Made by a program: the position numbers and the translations under genes. This document shows positions 8,778-17,336 of a stretch of 64,000 nt of DNA, piece after piece. Each line of letters opens with the position of its first letter. Position 1 is the stretch's first letter. Origin of the DNA: Parabacteroides massiliensis (GTDB lineage Bacteria > Bacteroidota > Bacteroidia > Bacteroidales > Tannerellaceae); assembly GCF_900155425.1 (NCBI RefSeq), contig NZ_LT700189.1:489787-553786 (forward strand), given 5' to 3'. The notes beneath the pieces are model-generated. The model saw only the letters and a list, made by a program, of their open reading frames with translations. It was not told where the DNA came from and did not search any database.

Positions 8778-8797
8778 ACGTTTTCATTAGTCATTTT
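8758..8797. repeat. Imperfect 40-bp palindrome, right invertible-promoter-like repeat
   Basis: Centred on 8777/8778 with the same AAAACGTACGTTTT core and the same TAGTCATTTT / AAAATGACTA arms as the left copy; two base pairs beside the core are mismatched. It is the probable partner recombination site of 8586-8625. Confidence 0.7.
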
Positions 8798-8844
8798 GAA
8801 GATGCTTAATCTTCATGTAGTCAGAACGTTATGTCTTCATTTCT

Positions 8845-8870
8845 TATGGGACTGACGGACTTTTGTATGG
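8845..8870 (+). repeat. 26-bp imperfect direct repeat, copy 1
   Basis: ATGGGACTGACG followed by a CTTT(T/C)GT(A/G)TGG tail. The second copy, 9400-9425, lies just before the first capsule gene. Function unknown. Confidence 0.5.
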
Positions 8871-9128
8871 GGCAGATTGAATGTTAATTAGTTTAAAATC
8901 AGCGTTTTACCGAAAACGGTTAACAAAGAAAAAAGCAAAAACGATCATCTTTCCTTTTCAAACGGCAGAATAAAGAGCAAGCGGAATAATTTTATTTAGA
9001 AATGATCTAAATAAAAATTGAAATAAAACTTTTTCAATATAGAAAGATAATCAATCGGTATATGATCGGTGAAAAACGGTATGTATCCGCTTGTGATAAA
9101 AAGAAAAATATTCTTGTGAATATAAGTT

Positions 9129-9136
9129 TAAATTTG
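9129..9136 (+). promoter_or_regulatory. Candidate fixed promoter -7 box for the capsule leader
   Basis: TAAATTTG fits TAnnTTTG exactly on the plus strand, 310 bp before the first capsule gene. No matching -33 box is seen at 19 bp. Another perfect box, TATCTTTG, is at 9235-9242. Either could give basal transcription independent of the upstream palindromes. Confidence 0.3.
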
Positions 9137-9177
9137 GATTATCACGTGATTATCATATGTTTTTGAAATATACTGGT

Positions 9178-9326
9178 ACTGCCTATCAATTAGGCAGTTA
9201 AGATTATAAAAAAATGAATATCGAAGATTTTAAATATCTTTGTCTTACTGAAATAAAAATGTTATTTGTCGTCCGAAATAGGCGTTCTTCCGCCTATGAT
9301 ATTTTGTGCGGGATGCACAAAATATC
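9178..9326 (+). promoter_or_regulatory. Three-hairpin leader upstream of the capsule genes
   Basis: Three consecutive stem-loops: ACTGCCTA/TAGGCAGT (9178-9198, 5-base loop), ATAGGCG/CGCCTAT (9278-9297, 6-base loop) and a 12-bp stem GATATTTTGTGC/GCACAAAATATC (9298-9326, 5-base loop). Hairpins 1 and 2 share the AGGC/GCCT stem, so they could pair alternatively. They lie 120-270 nt before the first start codon, where an attenuator or antitermination site would be expected. No UpxY-type antiterminator gene is in the window. Confidence 0.45.
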
Positions 9327-9399
9327 ACAATTCCTAAACGATTTAATGACATTTATCTCGGTAGATTGGTGCCAAAGTAAGTCAAGTACGTTACCCATT

Positions 9400-9425
9400 A
9401 ATGGGACTGACGAGCTTTCGTGTGG
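9400..9425 (+). repeat. 26-bp imperfect direct repeat, copy 2
   Basis: Matches 8845-8870 and ends 21 bp before the first capsule start codon. Confidence 0.5.
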
Positions 9426-9446
9426 AACTATTAATACTTTAATCAT

Positions 9447-11369
9447 ATGAAAATCAACTATTTATTATCGAGGCTGACGCGGGAAAAGTACATTAACCGA
9501 TGGGTAATTCTTTTGATAGACCTGTTCCTTTCTGTTTTTTCGACCGTCACATCCTTGGCTCTGATCAGTTACATTTTAGATTGCGATTATTCAAATCAGA
9601 CAGTATTCAGCGTATTCCTGGCATCGGTCTGTTGCAGCCTTGTCAGTTTTTTCATATGCCAGACCTATAAAGGAATCATCCGTCACTCTGCTTTCACCGA
9701 GACCGGGCGTATCGCCATGGCCTCTTCCCTGAAAGGAGCGACCATCCTGCCGACCCTCTTTTTGATAACCGATGTTTTCACCTTCCGAGGTTTCCTGTTG
9801 GGAAGCATCATCGATTTCTTTCTCACCTTCTTTATCCTGACGATTTTCCGTGTCTTCCTCATTACCGCCTACACCTTCGTAGTGAGCAGCATGACATCCC
9901 GCAGCAAAGACAAAATCTTTATTTTCGGCTATGATAAATCCTATCCGTCACTCTTGAACGAAGCGTTCTTACGCGAAAACTCATCCTACCAGGTTGAAGG
10001 CTTTCTCCGTTTCGGAACTCGGATCTCCATGCGTATAGGCAACTATAAAGTCTATTTCATCTCCGACCAGGCCGAGTTCAACCGCTTGATGAACCGCTAT
10101 AACATCAAGGCCATCCTCTTCACCGACTATAAGGTCGTCAAAGAAGAAAGCGAACGTCTGGTCCGTTTCTGCGAGAAGAAGAAGATCCGCATGTTGCTCC
10201 TGCCCTCCGTCGACGAGCTCCGTGGAGGCAAGATACAGTTGCACTCCCTTCCCGAAGTCCGTGTCGAAGACCTGTTAGGACGCGAAGAGATCCGCATCAA
10301 CATGACCGAGATCGCCAATTCGTTGAAAGGCAAAGTCGTTTTGGTCACCGGAGCCGCCGGTTCCATCGGCAGCGAGCTCTGTCGTCAGCTCTGCCGGTTC
10401 GGCCTGAAGCAATTGGTTCTGTTCGACAGTGCCGAAACCCCGATGCACAACATCCGGTTGGAACTGGAAGAAAAATTTCCCGATGTCGAGTTCGTCCCCG
10501 TCATGGGAGATGTCCGCATGATCCACCGTGTCGAGAACGTCTACCAGCGTTTCCATCCCCAGATCGTCTTCCATGCAGCCGCCTACAAGCATGTGCCCCT
10601 GATGGAAGAGAACCCCTGCGAAGCCGTCCATACGAATGTCTACGGCACGCGCAACGTGGCCGATATGGCAGTCAAATACGGAGTGGAGAAGTTCGTCATG
10701 GTCTCGACCGACAAAGCCGTCAACCCGACCAACGTCATGGGTGCCTCCAAACGCCTGGCAGAGATGTACGTGCAAAGCTTGAGCGTCGCCATCAGCAAAG
10801 GCCGCTACCCCGGTAAGACCCGCTTCATCACCACCCGTTTCGGTAACGTCTTGGGAAGCAACGGATCCGTCATACCCCGTTTCCGCGAGCAGTTGGCAAA
10901 GGGCGGTCCCCTGACCGTCACCCATCCCGACATCATCCGCTACTTCATGACGATCCCCGAAGCCTGCCGTCTGGTCCTGGAAGCCGCCTTTATGGGCAAA
11001 GGCAATGAAATCTTCGTGTTCGACATGGGGACTCCCGTGAAGATAGCCGACCTGGCACGCCGCATGATCGAGCTTGCCGGCCTTGTCCCCGGTAAAGACA
11101 TCGAGATCAAATACACCGGCCTCCGTCCGGGCGAAAAGCTCTACGAAGAACTCTTGGCAACCAAAGAAAACACCCTGCCTACTGAAAACGAAAAGATCTT
11201 CCGTGCCCAAGTCCGCGAATACGACTACGAAGACATCTGCACGGTCATCACCCCCCTGATCGATCTTGCAGTCCGAGTCGACAAGATGGGCACCGTCCGA
11301 ATGATGAAAGGAATCGTCCCCGAGTTCAAAAGCAAGAATTCAGTCTACGAAGCTCTCGACAAAGAATAA
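9447..11369 (+). CDS. Membrane-anchored nucleotide-sugar 4,6-dehydratase (WbpM/CapD/PglF family)
   Basis: 640 residues. Four hydrophobic segments fill the first 150 residues, then a CoA-binding-like domain, then a Rossmann SDR domain with VTGAAGSIGSE near residue 297. The catalytic region reads VSTDKAVNPTNVMGASK, the Met-Lys version of the SDR active site used by UDP-GlcNAc C6 dehydratases. It makes UDP-4-keto-6-deoxy-GlcNAc, and the likely partner is the WbpV-like reductase at 32565. It is the first gene of the capsule locus and follows the regulatory zone directly. Confidence 0.9.
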   Translation: MKINYLLSRLTREKYINRWVILLIDLFLSVFSTVTSLALISYILDCDYSNQTVFSVFLASVCCSLVSFFICQTYKGIIRHSAFTETGRIAMASSLKGATILPTLFLITDVFTFRGFLLGSIIDFFLTFFILTIFRVFLITAYTFVVSSMTSRSKDKIFIFGYDKSYPSLLNEAFLRENSSYQVEGFLRFGTRISMRIGNYKVYFISDQAEFNRLMNRYNIKAILFTDYKVVKEESERLVRFCEKKKIRMLLLPSVDELRGGKIQLHSLPEVRVEDLLGREEIRINMTEIANSLKGKVVLVTGAAGSIGSELCRQLCRFGLKQLVLFDSAETPMHNIRLELEEKFPDVEFVPVMGDVRMIHRVENVYQRFHPQIVFHAAAYKHVPLMEENPCEAVHTNVYGTRNVADMAVKYGVEKFVMVSTDKAVNPTNVMGASKRLAEMYVQSLSVAISKGRYPGKTRFITTRFGNVLGSNGSVIPRFREQLAKGGPLTVTHPDIIRYFMTIPEACRLVLEAAFMGKGNEIFVFDMGTPVKIADLARRMIELAGLVPGKDIEIKYTGLRPGEKLYEELLATKENTLPTENEKIFRAQVREYDYEDICTVITPLIDLAVRVDKMGTVRMMKGIVPEFKSKNSVYEALDKE

Positions 11370-11375
11370 AATCCT

Positions 11376-11383
11376 TATCTTTG
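11376..11383 (+). promoter_or_regulatory. -7 box before the nucleotidyltransferase gene
   Basis: TATCTTTG, an exact TAnnTTTG match, lies 18 bp before the ATG at 11401 and just after the dehydratase stop. No good -33 box is seen. It suggests an internal promoter. Confidence 0.4.
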
Positions 11384-11400
11384 TCACAAAAGAGTTCTGA

Positions 11401-11691
11401 ATGCGTTTAAATTCGAAAGAAATACAGTCCATAGTCCGGATTGCCAAAGAAATCTATGGCGAGGATGTATCCGTCTACCTGTTCGGCTCCCGTACCGACG
11501 ATACGAAACGAGGAGGCGATATCGATCTCTTGATCCGGACAGAATCCCCTAAAAAAGGAATATTGGACCGTATTCGGATGAAAGCCCGTCTGAAGCAAAC
11601 ATTAGGCGATCAGAAAATCGACATAATCGGCGATTACGAAAACTCCGCCGTCACCGTAGAAGCCCAAACAACAGGAATACGTTTGTTATGA
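11401..11691 (+). CDS. MNT-type minimal nucleotidyltransferase domain protein
   Basis: 96 residues. LFGSRTDD...GGDIDLLI is the GSxxx...GDxDL catalytic signature of minimal nucleotidyltransferases (Ser/Gly 29-30, Asp 40 and 42). Such proteins usually act as MntA antitoxins that AMPylate a HEPN toxin, encoded next door. Here no HEPN gene follows; the next gene is an endonuclease/phosphatase-fold protein after 36 bp. It is therefore an orphan or has lost its partner. Confidence 0.8.
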   Translation: MRLNSKEIQSIVRIAKEIYGEDVSVYLFGSRTDDTKRGGDIDLLIRTESPKKGILDRIRMKARLKQTLGDQKIDIIGDYENSAVTVEAQTTGIRLL

Positions 11692-11727
11692 CAATGAATT
11701 CAGCCCGATAGCCTTGATTGGAAAAAG

Positions 11728-12651
11728 TTGAATAACTTTCTGCTTACATTTTTTGCGGTATTGTCCATCCTCTGTTTTCTCGGAGGCTGTTATGCCGATG
11801 GCGTATGTATCTGGCTATCCTTTCTGACATTGTCGATTTGGCCGATATTGGCAGGCAACCTGTTGTTGCTGCCGATACAATTATTCACCAAGAAGAAATG
11901 GAAAAGCATAGTCCCACTGTTGGCGGTCCTGCTTCACGCAGAATACCTGTCAGCCGTTTATCAACCCCCATATTGGAGTAGACCGGCTGCCGTCCCACAA
12001 GAAGGAACCCCGCTGACCGTAGTCACCTACAACGCCAGCCATTTCTATTGGAACAAAAAGTACACCATGAACGAAGCCGCCGCTTATATCAAGAAGCAGC
12101 AACCCGATATCATCTGTTTCCAGGAAGCCCCCGATAACGGCTATTACCACCCGGACAGCATCCGGCAAGCCTTTGCCTATGCACCCTACCGGTCTATCAG
12201 CCGGCGCACGGACCATTCGCCCGTAGCGATCTATAGCCGCTATCCGATCCATCAGGTAAAGACAGCCATCACCGCCCCCGGCAAGACCCTGAAAGTCCGT
12301 GTCAAAGCCGCCAAAGATTTGATTCATAAAATGAAAGACAACTACCGGAAACGAGCCGATCAAGCCGATTCGATCCACGCCGAGATCGAACGCTCCCCAT
12401 ATCCGGTCCTTGTCTGTGGCGACTTCAACGACACCCCCGCTTCCTACACCTACCGTCAGATCCGAAAAGGCCTGACAGACGGTTTCCGTGATTGCGGAAG
12501 CGGTTACCAATACACATTCCGGCAGTTATACAAACTCTGGCGCATCGACTACGTTTTCTATTCGAAACCGTTAAAAGGCCATGAATGCTACTCCCCGGAA
12601 AAATCTTATAGCGACCATGATATGGTTGTTTGGAAAGGAATAATGAATTAA
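11728..12651 (+). CDS. Endonuclease/exonuclease/phosphatase family protein, membrane anchored
   Basis: 307 residues. About 75 N-terminal residues form two or three hydrophobic segments, followed by an EEP fold: VVTYNASHF, CFQEAP, CGDFNDTP and SDHDMVVW mark the metal site and catalytic His. The domain faces outward or into the periplasm. The chosen start is a TTG; no ATG is nearby in frame. The substrate may be a lipid or sugar phosphate rather than DNA. It is commonly seen beside Bacteroidales polysaccharide genes. Confidence 0.75.
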   Translation: MNNFLLTFFAVLSILCFLGGCYADGVCIWLSFLTLSIWPILAGNLLLLPIQLFTKKKWKSIVPLLAVLLHAEYLSAVYQPPYWSRPAAVPQEGTPLTVVTYNASHFYWNKKYTMNEAAAYIKKQQPDIICFQEAPDNGYYHPDSIRQAFAYAPYRSISRRTDHSPVAIYSRYPIHQVKTAITAPGKTLKVRVKAAKDLIHKMKDNYRKRADQADSIHAEIERSPYPVLVCGDFNDTPASYTYRQIRKGLTDGFRDCGSGYQYTFRQLYKLWRIDYVFYSKPLKGHECYSPEKSYSDHDMVVWKGIMN

Positions 12652-12666
12652 TTAAATCTATTTTGT

Positions 12667-13968
12667 ATGAAAATTGCAATAGCAGGAACAGGTTATGTAG
12701 GTCTTAGTATAGCGACCCTTTTGGCTCAACACCATCAAGTGACGGCCGTGGATGTTATACCTGAGAAAGTGGATATGCTCAATCATAAGCAATCACCGAT
12801 TCAAGATGAGTATATTGAAAAGTATTTGGCTGAAAAACCATTGAATTTGACAGCCACGCTCGATGGAGCAAAAGCCTATCGCGATGCAGACTTTGTCGTG
12901 ATAGCGGCACCTACCAATTACGATCCTGTCAAGAACCATTTTGATACCCACCATATCGAAGAGGTGATCGATCTGGTGTTAAGTGTCAATCCCGATGCCG
13001 TCATGGTGATTAAATCCACCATTCCGGTAGGCTATTGCCGTAGCCTGTATGTCAAGTATGCAAGCAAGGGCATAAAGAAGTTCAATCTGCTGTTCTCACC
13101 GGAGTTTCTCCGCGAAAGCAAAGCACTCTATGATAATCTTTACCCAAGCCGCATAATTGTAGGCACACCCAAGATAATCAGCAACGATCAGTTTGGAGAA
13201 GAGAACGAAGCGATCAAAGCCGTAGCCGATATCCCGGCACTGGAAAAGGCCGCCCATATATTTGCCTCTCTTTTGCAGGAAGGCGCTATCAAAGAAGACA
13301 TCCCCACGCTTTTTATGGGAATGAAAGAAGCCGAAGCCGTCAAACTCTTTGCCAACACCTACCTTGCCCTTCGCGTAAGCTATTTTAATGAATTGGATAC
13401 ATACGCCGAAATGAAAGGTTTGGATTCAAAAGCAATCATCGAAGGCGTAGGCCTTGACCCCCGTATCGGAACGCACTACAACAATCCATCTTTCGGTTAC
13501 GGCGGCTACTGCTTACCCAAAGACACGAAACAATTGCTCGCCAACTATCAAGACGTCCCCCAAAACATGATGTCAGCCATAGTGGAATCCAACAAGACCC
13601 GTAAGGACTACATAGCAGATGCAGTGCTGCGTAAGGCGGGATATTATGCTGAAAACGGTCAGTGGGATGCAAGCAAGGAACAGAATTGTGTCATCGGTGT
13701 ATACCGTTTGACGATGAAATCCAATTCGGACAACTTCCGTCAGTCAGCCATTCAAGGTATCATGAAGCGCATCAAAGCAAAAGGTGCGGAAGTGATCATT
13801 TATGAGCCGACCCTTGAAGACGGCACCACATTCTTTGGCAGTAAAATCGTTAACAACCTTGATGAATTCAAGCTACAGAGCAAGGCCATCATTGCCAATC
13901 GTTTTGACGACTGCCTGAAAGATGTGGAAAGTAAAGTCTATACGCGAGATATTTTCAGAAGAGATTAA
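12667..13968 (+). CDS. ugd: UDP-glucose 6-dehydrogenase
   Basis: 433 residues. N-terminal NAD-binding GTGYVGLS at residues 7-14, middle helix domain, and catalytic Cys282 in [12 protein letters not shown]. It oxidises UDP-glucose (or a related UDP-sugar) to the uronic acid. It starts 15 bp after the previous gene and is followed 3 bp later by a UDP-glucuronate 4-epimerase-like gene, so the pair probably supplies UDP-GlcA and UDP-GalA for the capsule. Confidence 0.9.
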   Translation: MKIAIAGTGYVGLSIATLLAQHHQVTAVDVIPEKVDMLNHKQSPIQDEYIEKYLAEKPLNLTATLDGAKAYRDADFVVIAAPTNYDPVKNHFDTHHIEEVIDLVLSVNPDAVMVIKSTIPVGYCRSLYVKYASKGIKKFNLLFSPEFLRESKALYDNLYPSRIIVGTPKIISNDQFGEENEAIKAVADIPALEKAAHIFASLLQEGAIKEDIPTLFMGMKEAEAVKLFANTYLALRVSYFNELDTYAEMKGLDSKAIIEGVGLDPRIGTHYNNPSFGYGGYCLPKDTKQLLANYQDVPQNMMSAIVESNKTRKDYIADAVLRKAGYYAENGQWDASKEQNCVIGVYRLTMKSNSDNFRQSAIQGIMKRIKAKGAEVIIYEPTLEDGTTFFGSKIVNNLDEFKLQSKAIIANRFDDCLKDVESKVYTRDIFRRD

Positions 13969-13971
13969 GAT

Positions 13972-15030
13972 ATGGTAGAGTATAATGTAAATCTTGAAGG
14001 CAAGACAGTCCTTGTGACAGGTGCCGCCGGTTTTATCGGTAGCAACCTTGTCAAGCGTCTTTTCCAGGATGTTCAGCACATCAAAGTTATCGGTATAGAT
14101 TCTATCACCGACTACTATGATGTCAACATCAAATATGAACGCCTGAAAGAAATCGAGTCTTTGAATTGTGATTGGACATTTGTGCATGCATCTATAGCCG
14201 ATAAAGACGTAGTGGAAAAGATATTCACGGAAAATGATATTGCAGTTGTTGTGAATCTTGCAGCCCAAGCAGGAGTCCGTTATAGCATCACTAATCCCGA
14301 TGCCTATATCCAAAGCAATCTCATAGGCTTCTACAACATACTCGAAGCCTGTCGTCACCACGAAGTGGAACATCTCGTCTATGCCTCTTCTTCATCTGTG
14401 TATGGCAGCAATAAGAAAGTGCCCTATTCAACAGACGATAAGGTCGATAACCCGGTCTCTCTTTATGCTGCCACCAAGAAAAGCAATGAACTAATGGCTC
14501 ATGCCTACTCTAAGCTATACAACATACCATCAACAGGTCTGCGTTTCTTTACCGTTTACGGTCCTGCCGGCCGTCCCGATATGGCCTACTTCAGCTTCAC
14601 CGATAAACTCGTAAAAGGTGGAACCATCAAGATCTTCAACTACGGCAATTGCAAACGCGACTTCACCTATGTGGATGATATCGTAGAAGGCGTTGTCCGC
14701 ATAATGCAGCACGCTCCTGAAAAGCAGAATGGTGAAGATGGATTGCCAATACCCCCGTACAAAGTGTATAACATCGGCAACAGCCACCCTGAAAACCTTC
14801 TTGAGTTTGTAACCATCCTCCAAGAAGAGCTTGTCCGTGCAGGAGTACTTCCCGAAAACTACGATTTTGAAGCACATAAAGAACTTGTACCAATGCAGCC
14901 GGGCGATGTACCTGTAACTTATGCAGATACAACACCTTTGGAGCAAGACTTTGGTTTTAAACCAAACACAAGTCTGAGGGAAGGTTTGAGGCATTTTACC
15001 GAGTGGTATGTGCGGTATTATAAAAAATGA
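13972..15030 (+). CDS. NAD-dependent UDP-glucuronate 4-epimerase-like protein (CapI family)
   Basis: 352 residues, an extended SDR: VTGAAGFIGSNL at the N-terminus, SSSSVYG and catalytic YAATK, and a C-terminal substrate domain. The DSITDYYD segment after the Rossmann start is typical of UDP-GlcA 4-epimerases. Located immediately after ugd, it is expected to convert UDP-GlcA to UDP-GalA in the cytoplasm. Confidence 0.85.
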   Translation: MVEYNVNLEGKTVLVTGAAGFIGSNLVKRLFQDVQHIKVIGIDSITDYYDVNIKYERLKEIESLNCDWTFVHASIADKDVVEKIFTENDIAVVVNLAAQAGVRYSITNPDAYIQSNLIGFYNILEACRHHEVEHLVYASSSSVYGSNKKVPYSTDDKVDNPVSLYAATKKSNELMAHAYSKLYNIPSTGLRFFTVYGPAGRPDMAYFSFTDKLVKGGTIKIFNYGNCKRDFTYVDDIVEGVVRIMQHAPEKQNGEDGLPIPPYKVYNIGNSHPENLLEFVTILQEELVRAGVLPENYDFEAHKELVPMQPGDVPVTYADTTPLEQDFGFKPNTSLREGLRHFTEWYVRYYKK

Positions 15031-15055
15031 AGTTAAACAATTGAAATATAAAACA

Positions 15056-16105
15056 ATGAGCATTTTTGCAGGCAAAACCCTTATGATTACCGGTGGAACA
15101 GGTTCTTTTGGTAATGCAGTATTAAATCGTTTTCTTCGTACGGATATCGGTGAAATCCGTATTTTCTCACGTGATGAAAAGAAACAAGACGATATGCGTC
15201 ATGAATATCAGTCCAAGTATCCGGATGTTGCAAACAAGATAAAGTTCTTTATTGGCGATGTACGCGATATTCAATCATGCCGTAACGCAATGCCGGGTGT
15301 TGACTATATATTCCATGCAGCCGCATTGAAACAAGTTCCGAGTTGCGAATTCTTCCCGATGGAAGCAGTAAAAACGAATGTAATCGGTACAGACAATATT
15401 TTGACCGCAGCCATCGAAGCAGGCGTTGGAGCCGTAATCTGTCTTTCGACAGACAAGGCAGCCTATCCCATCAATGCCATGGGTATCTCCAAGGCTATTG
15501 AAGAAAAGGTAGCAGTAGCTAAGAGCCGTTACTCCGGTAAGACAAAAATATGCTGCACCCGCTATGGCAATGTCATGTGTTCCCGTGGTTCTGTCATCCC
15601 TCTTTGGATAGACCAGATTCGCAACGGTAATCCTATAACCCTTACCGAACCGAAAATGACTCGTTTCATCATGTCTCTGGAAGAAGCCGTAGACCTCGTG
15701 CTATTCGCCTTTGAACATGGTCAGAACGGAGACATCCTTGTACAAAAGGCTCCTGCTTGTACCATCCAAATTCAGGCAGAAGCTGTGTGCGAGTTGTTCG
15801 GGGGCAAGAAAGAGGATATCAAGGTCATTGGCATCCGTCATGGCGAGAAGATGTACGAAACATTGCTCACAAAAGAAGAATGTGCCAAAGCAGAAGATAT
15901 GGGTAACTTCTACCGTGTCCCGGCTGACAACCGCGGTTTGAACTACGACAAGTATTTTAAGGAAGGTGATACGAAACGTTCCGAAGTTGATGAGTTTAAT
16001 TCCAATAATGCCTATCTTCTTAGTCTTGAGGAAACGAAAGAAAAGATTGCATCGTTAGACTATATCAAGAAAGAATTAAGTGGCGAAGGCAACTTCATTC
16101 AGTAA
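15056..16105 (+). CDS. capE: UDP-GlcNAc 4,6-dehydratase/5-epimerase (CapE/FnlA)
   Basis: 349 residues from the ATG at 15056; an upstream in-frame start (15008) overlaps the preceding gene and adds nothing conserved. The Rossmann motif is ITGGTGSFGNAVL and the active-site stretch STDKAAYPINAMGISK is the Met-Lys variant. The first enzyme of UDP-L-FucNAc synthesis; CapF and CapG homologues follow in order, which fixes the pathway. Soluble and cytoplasmic. Confidence 0.9.
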   Translation: MSIFAGKTLMITGGTGSFGNAVLNRFLRTDIGEIRIFSRDEKKQDDMRHEYQSKYPDVANKIKFFIGDVRDIQSCRNAMPGVDYIFHAAALKQVPSCEFFPMEAVKTNVIGTDNILTAAIEAGVGAVICLSTDKAAYPINAMGISKAIEEKVAVAKSRYSGKTKICCTRYGNVMCSRGSVIPLWIDQIRNGNPITLTEPKMTRFIMSLEEAVDLVLFAFEHGQNGDILVQKAPACTIQIQAEAVCELFGGKKEDIKVIGIRHGEKMYETLLTKEECAKAEDMGNFYRVPADNRGLNYDKYFKEGDTKRSEVDEFNSNNAYLLSLEETKEKIASLDYIKKELSGEGNFIQ

Positions 16106-16115
16106 TAATCGAAGT

Positions 16116-17324
16116 ATGAAGATTTTAGTTACAGGGGCCAAAGGTTTTGTCGGTAAGAACCTTTGTGCCCAACTTAATAATATCAAGGACGGTAAAACAC
16201 GCTGTTATGGCGACTTGAAGATCGACGAGGTTTTTGAGTACGATCTTGACTCTATGCCCGAACAGCTTGACGCATGGTGTAAGGAGTGTGACTTCGTTTT
16301 TAATTTGGCAGGTGTCAACCGTCCCAAAGATAACGACGAGTTCATGAAAGGCAACTTCGGCTTTGCTTCCACATTGCTCGACACATTGAAGAAGCACGGC
16401 AATAATTGTCCGGTCATGCTCTCCAGCTCTCAGCAAGCATCCTTGACCGGTCGTTTCGGCAACAGCGAATACGGCAGAAGTAAGAAAGCAGGCGAAGACC
16501 TCTTCCTTGAATATGGTAAGGAAACCGGAGCTAAGGTATTGGTATATCGTTTTCCTAACCTCTACGGCAAGTGGTGCAGGCCCAATTACAATTCGGCCGT
16601 TGCCACATTCTGCAACAACATCGCCAATGACTTGCCTATTACAGTCAACGACCCAAGTGTGGAACTCGAACTTCTCTATATCGACGACCTTGTTGACGAA
16701 ATGATTCATGCGTTAAAGGGTGAAGAACATCATTGTGAGTTTGACGGCTTGGAAGTGATCCCTTCAGCCGAAGGTCGCTATTGTTACTGTCCTGTCACGC
16801 ACAAGGCGACACTCGGTGAGATTGTAGACCTGCTCCATCAGTTTGCGGATATGCCCAAGACACTGATGATACCCGAAATCCCCGCAGATTCTTTTGCCAA
16901 ACGTCTTTACAGTACATTCCTTTCATATTTACCGAAGGAAAAGGCTATCTTTGATTTGAAAATGAATGTTGACAGTCGAGGTTCATTTACAGAACTTGTC
17001 CACACGTTGAATTGCGGACAGGTCAGCATCAACATCTCAAAGCCGGGTATCACGAAAGGCGAACATTGGCACAACACCAAGTGGGAACAATTCATCGTAG
17101 TAAGCGGTCATGGACTTATTCAGCTCCGTAAGGAAGGAACAGACGAAATACTTAACTACGAGGTGAGCGGTGATAAGATTCAATCAGTCATCATGCTCCC
17201 CGGTTATACCCACAACATCATCAACCTTTCAGAAACAGAAGATTTGGTGACTGTTATGTATTGCAATGAGATATTTGACCCGAATAAGCCGGATACTTAT
17301 TTCGATAAAGTAGAACAGAAATAA
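16116..17324 (+). CDS. capF: Bifunctional SDR reductase/cupin of UDP-L-FucNAc synthesis (CapF/FnlB)
   Basis: 402 residues from the ATG at 16116, 10 bp after capE. The N-terminal SDR has VTGAKGFVGKN and the catalytic EYGRSK. The C-terminal 120 residues form a cupin with metal-binding GEHWHNTKWEQF and a following GHGLIQLR, the known CapF architecture. It reduces the 4-keto intermediate made by CapE to UDP-6-deoxy-L-TalNAc, the substrate of CapG. Confidence 0.9.
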   Translation: MKILVTGAKGFVGKNLCAQLNNIKDGKTRCYGDLKIDEVFEYDLDSMPEQLDAWCKECDFVFNLAGVNRPKDNDEFMKGNFGFASTLLDTLKKHGNNCPVMLSSSQQASLTGRFGNSEYGRSKKAGEDLFLEYGKETGAKVLVYRFPNLYGKWCRPNYNSAVATFCNNIANDLPITVNDPSVELELLYIDDLVDEMIHALKGEEHHCEFDGLEVIPSAEGRYCYCPVTHKATLGEIVDLLHQFADMPKTLMIPEIPADSFAKRLYSTFLSYLPKEKAIFDLKMNVDSRGSFTELVHTLNCGQVSINISKPGITKGEHWHNTKWEQFIVVSGHGLIQLRKEGTDEILNYEVSGDKIQSVIMLPGYTHNIINLSETEDLVTVMYCNEIFDPNKPDTYFDKVEQK

Positions 17325-17336
17325 AGTTAGAATAAT

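Noticed and set aside
9214-9450. 78-residue open frame in the capsule leader
   Set aside because: It runs through the two strongest leader hairpins and shows no family; more likely untranslated leader.
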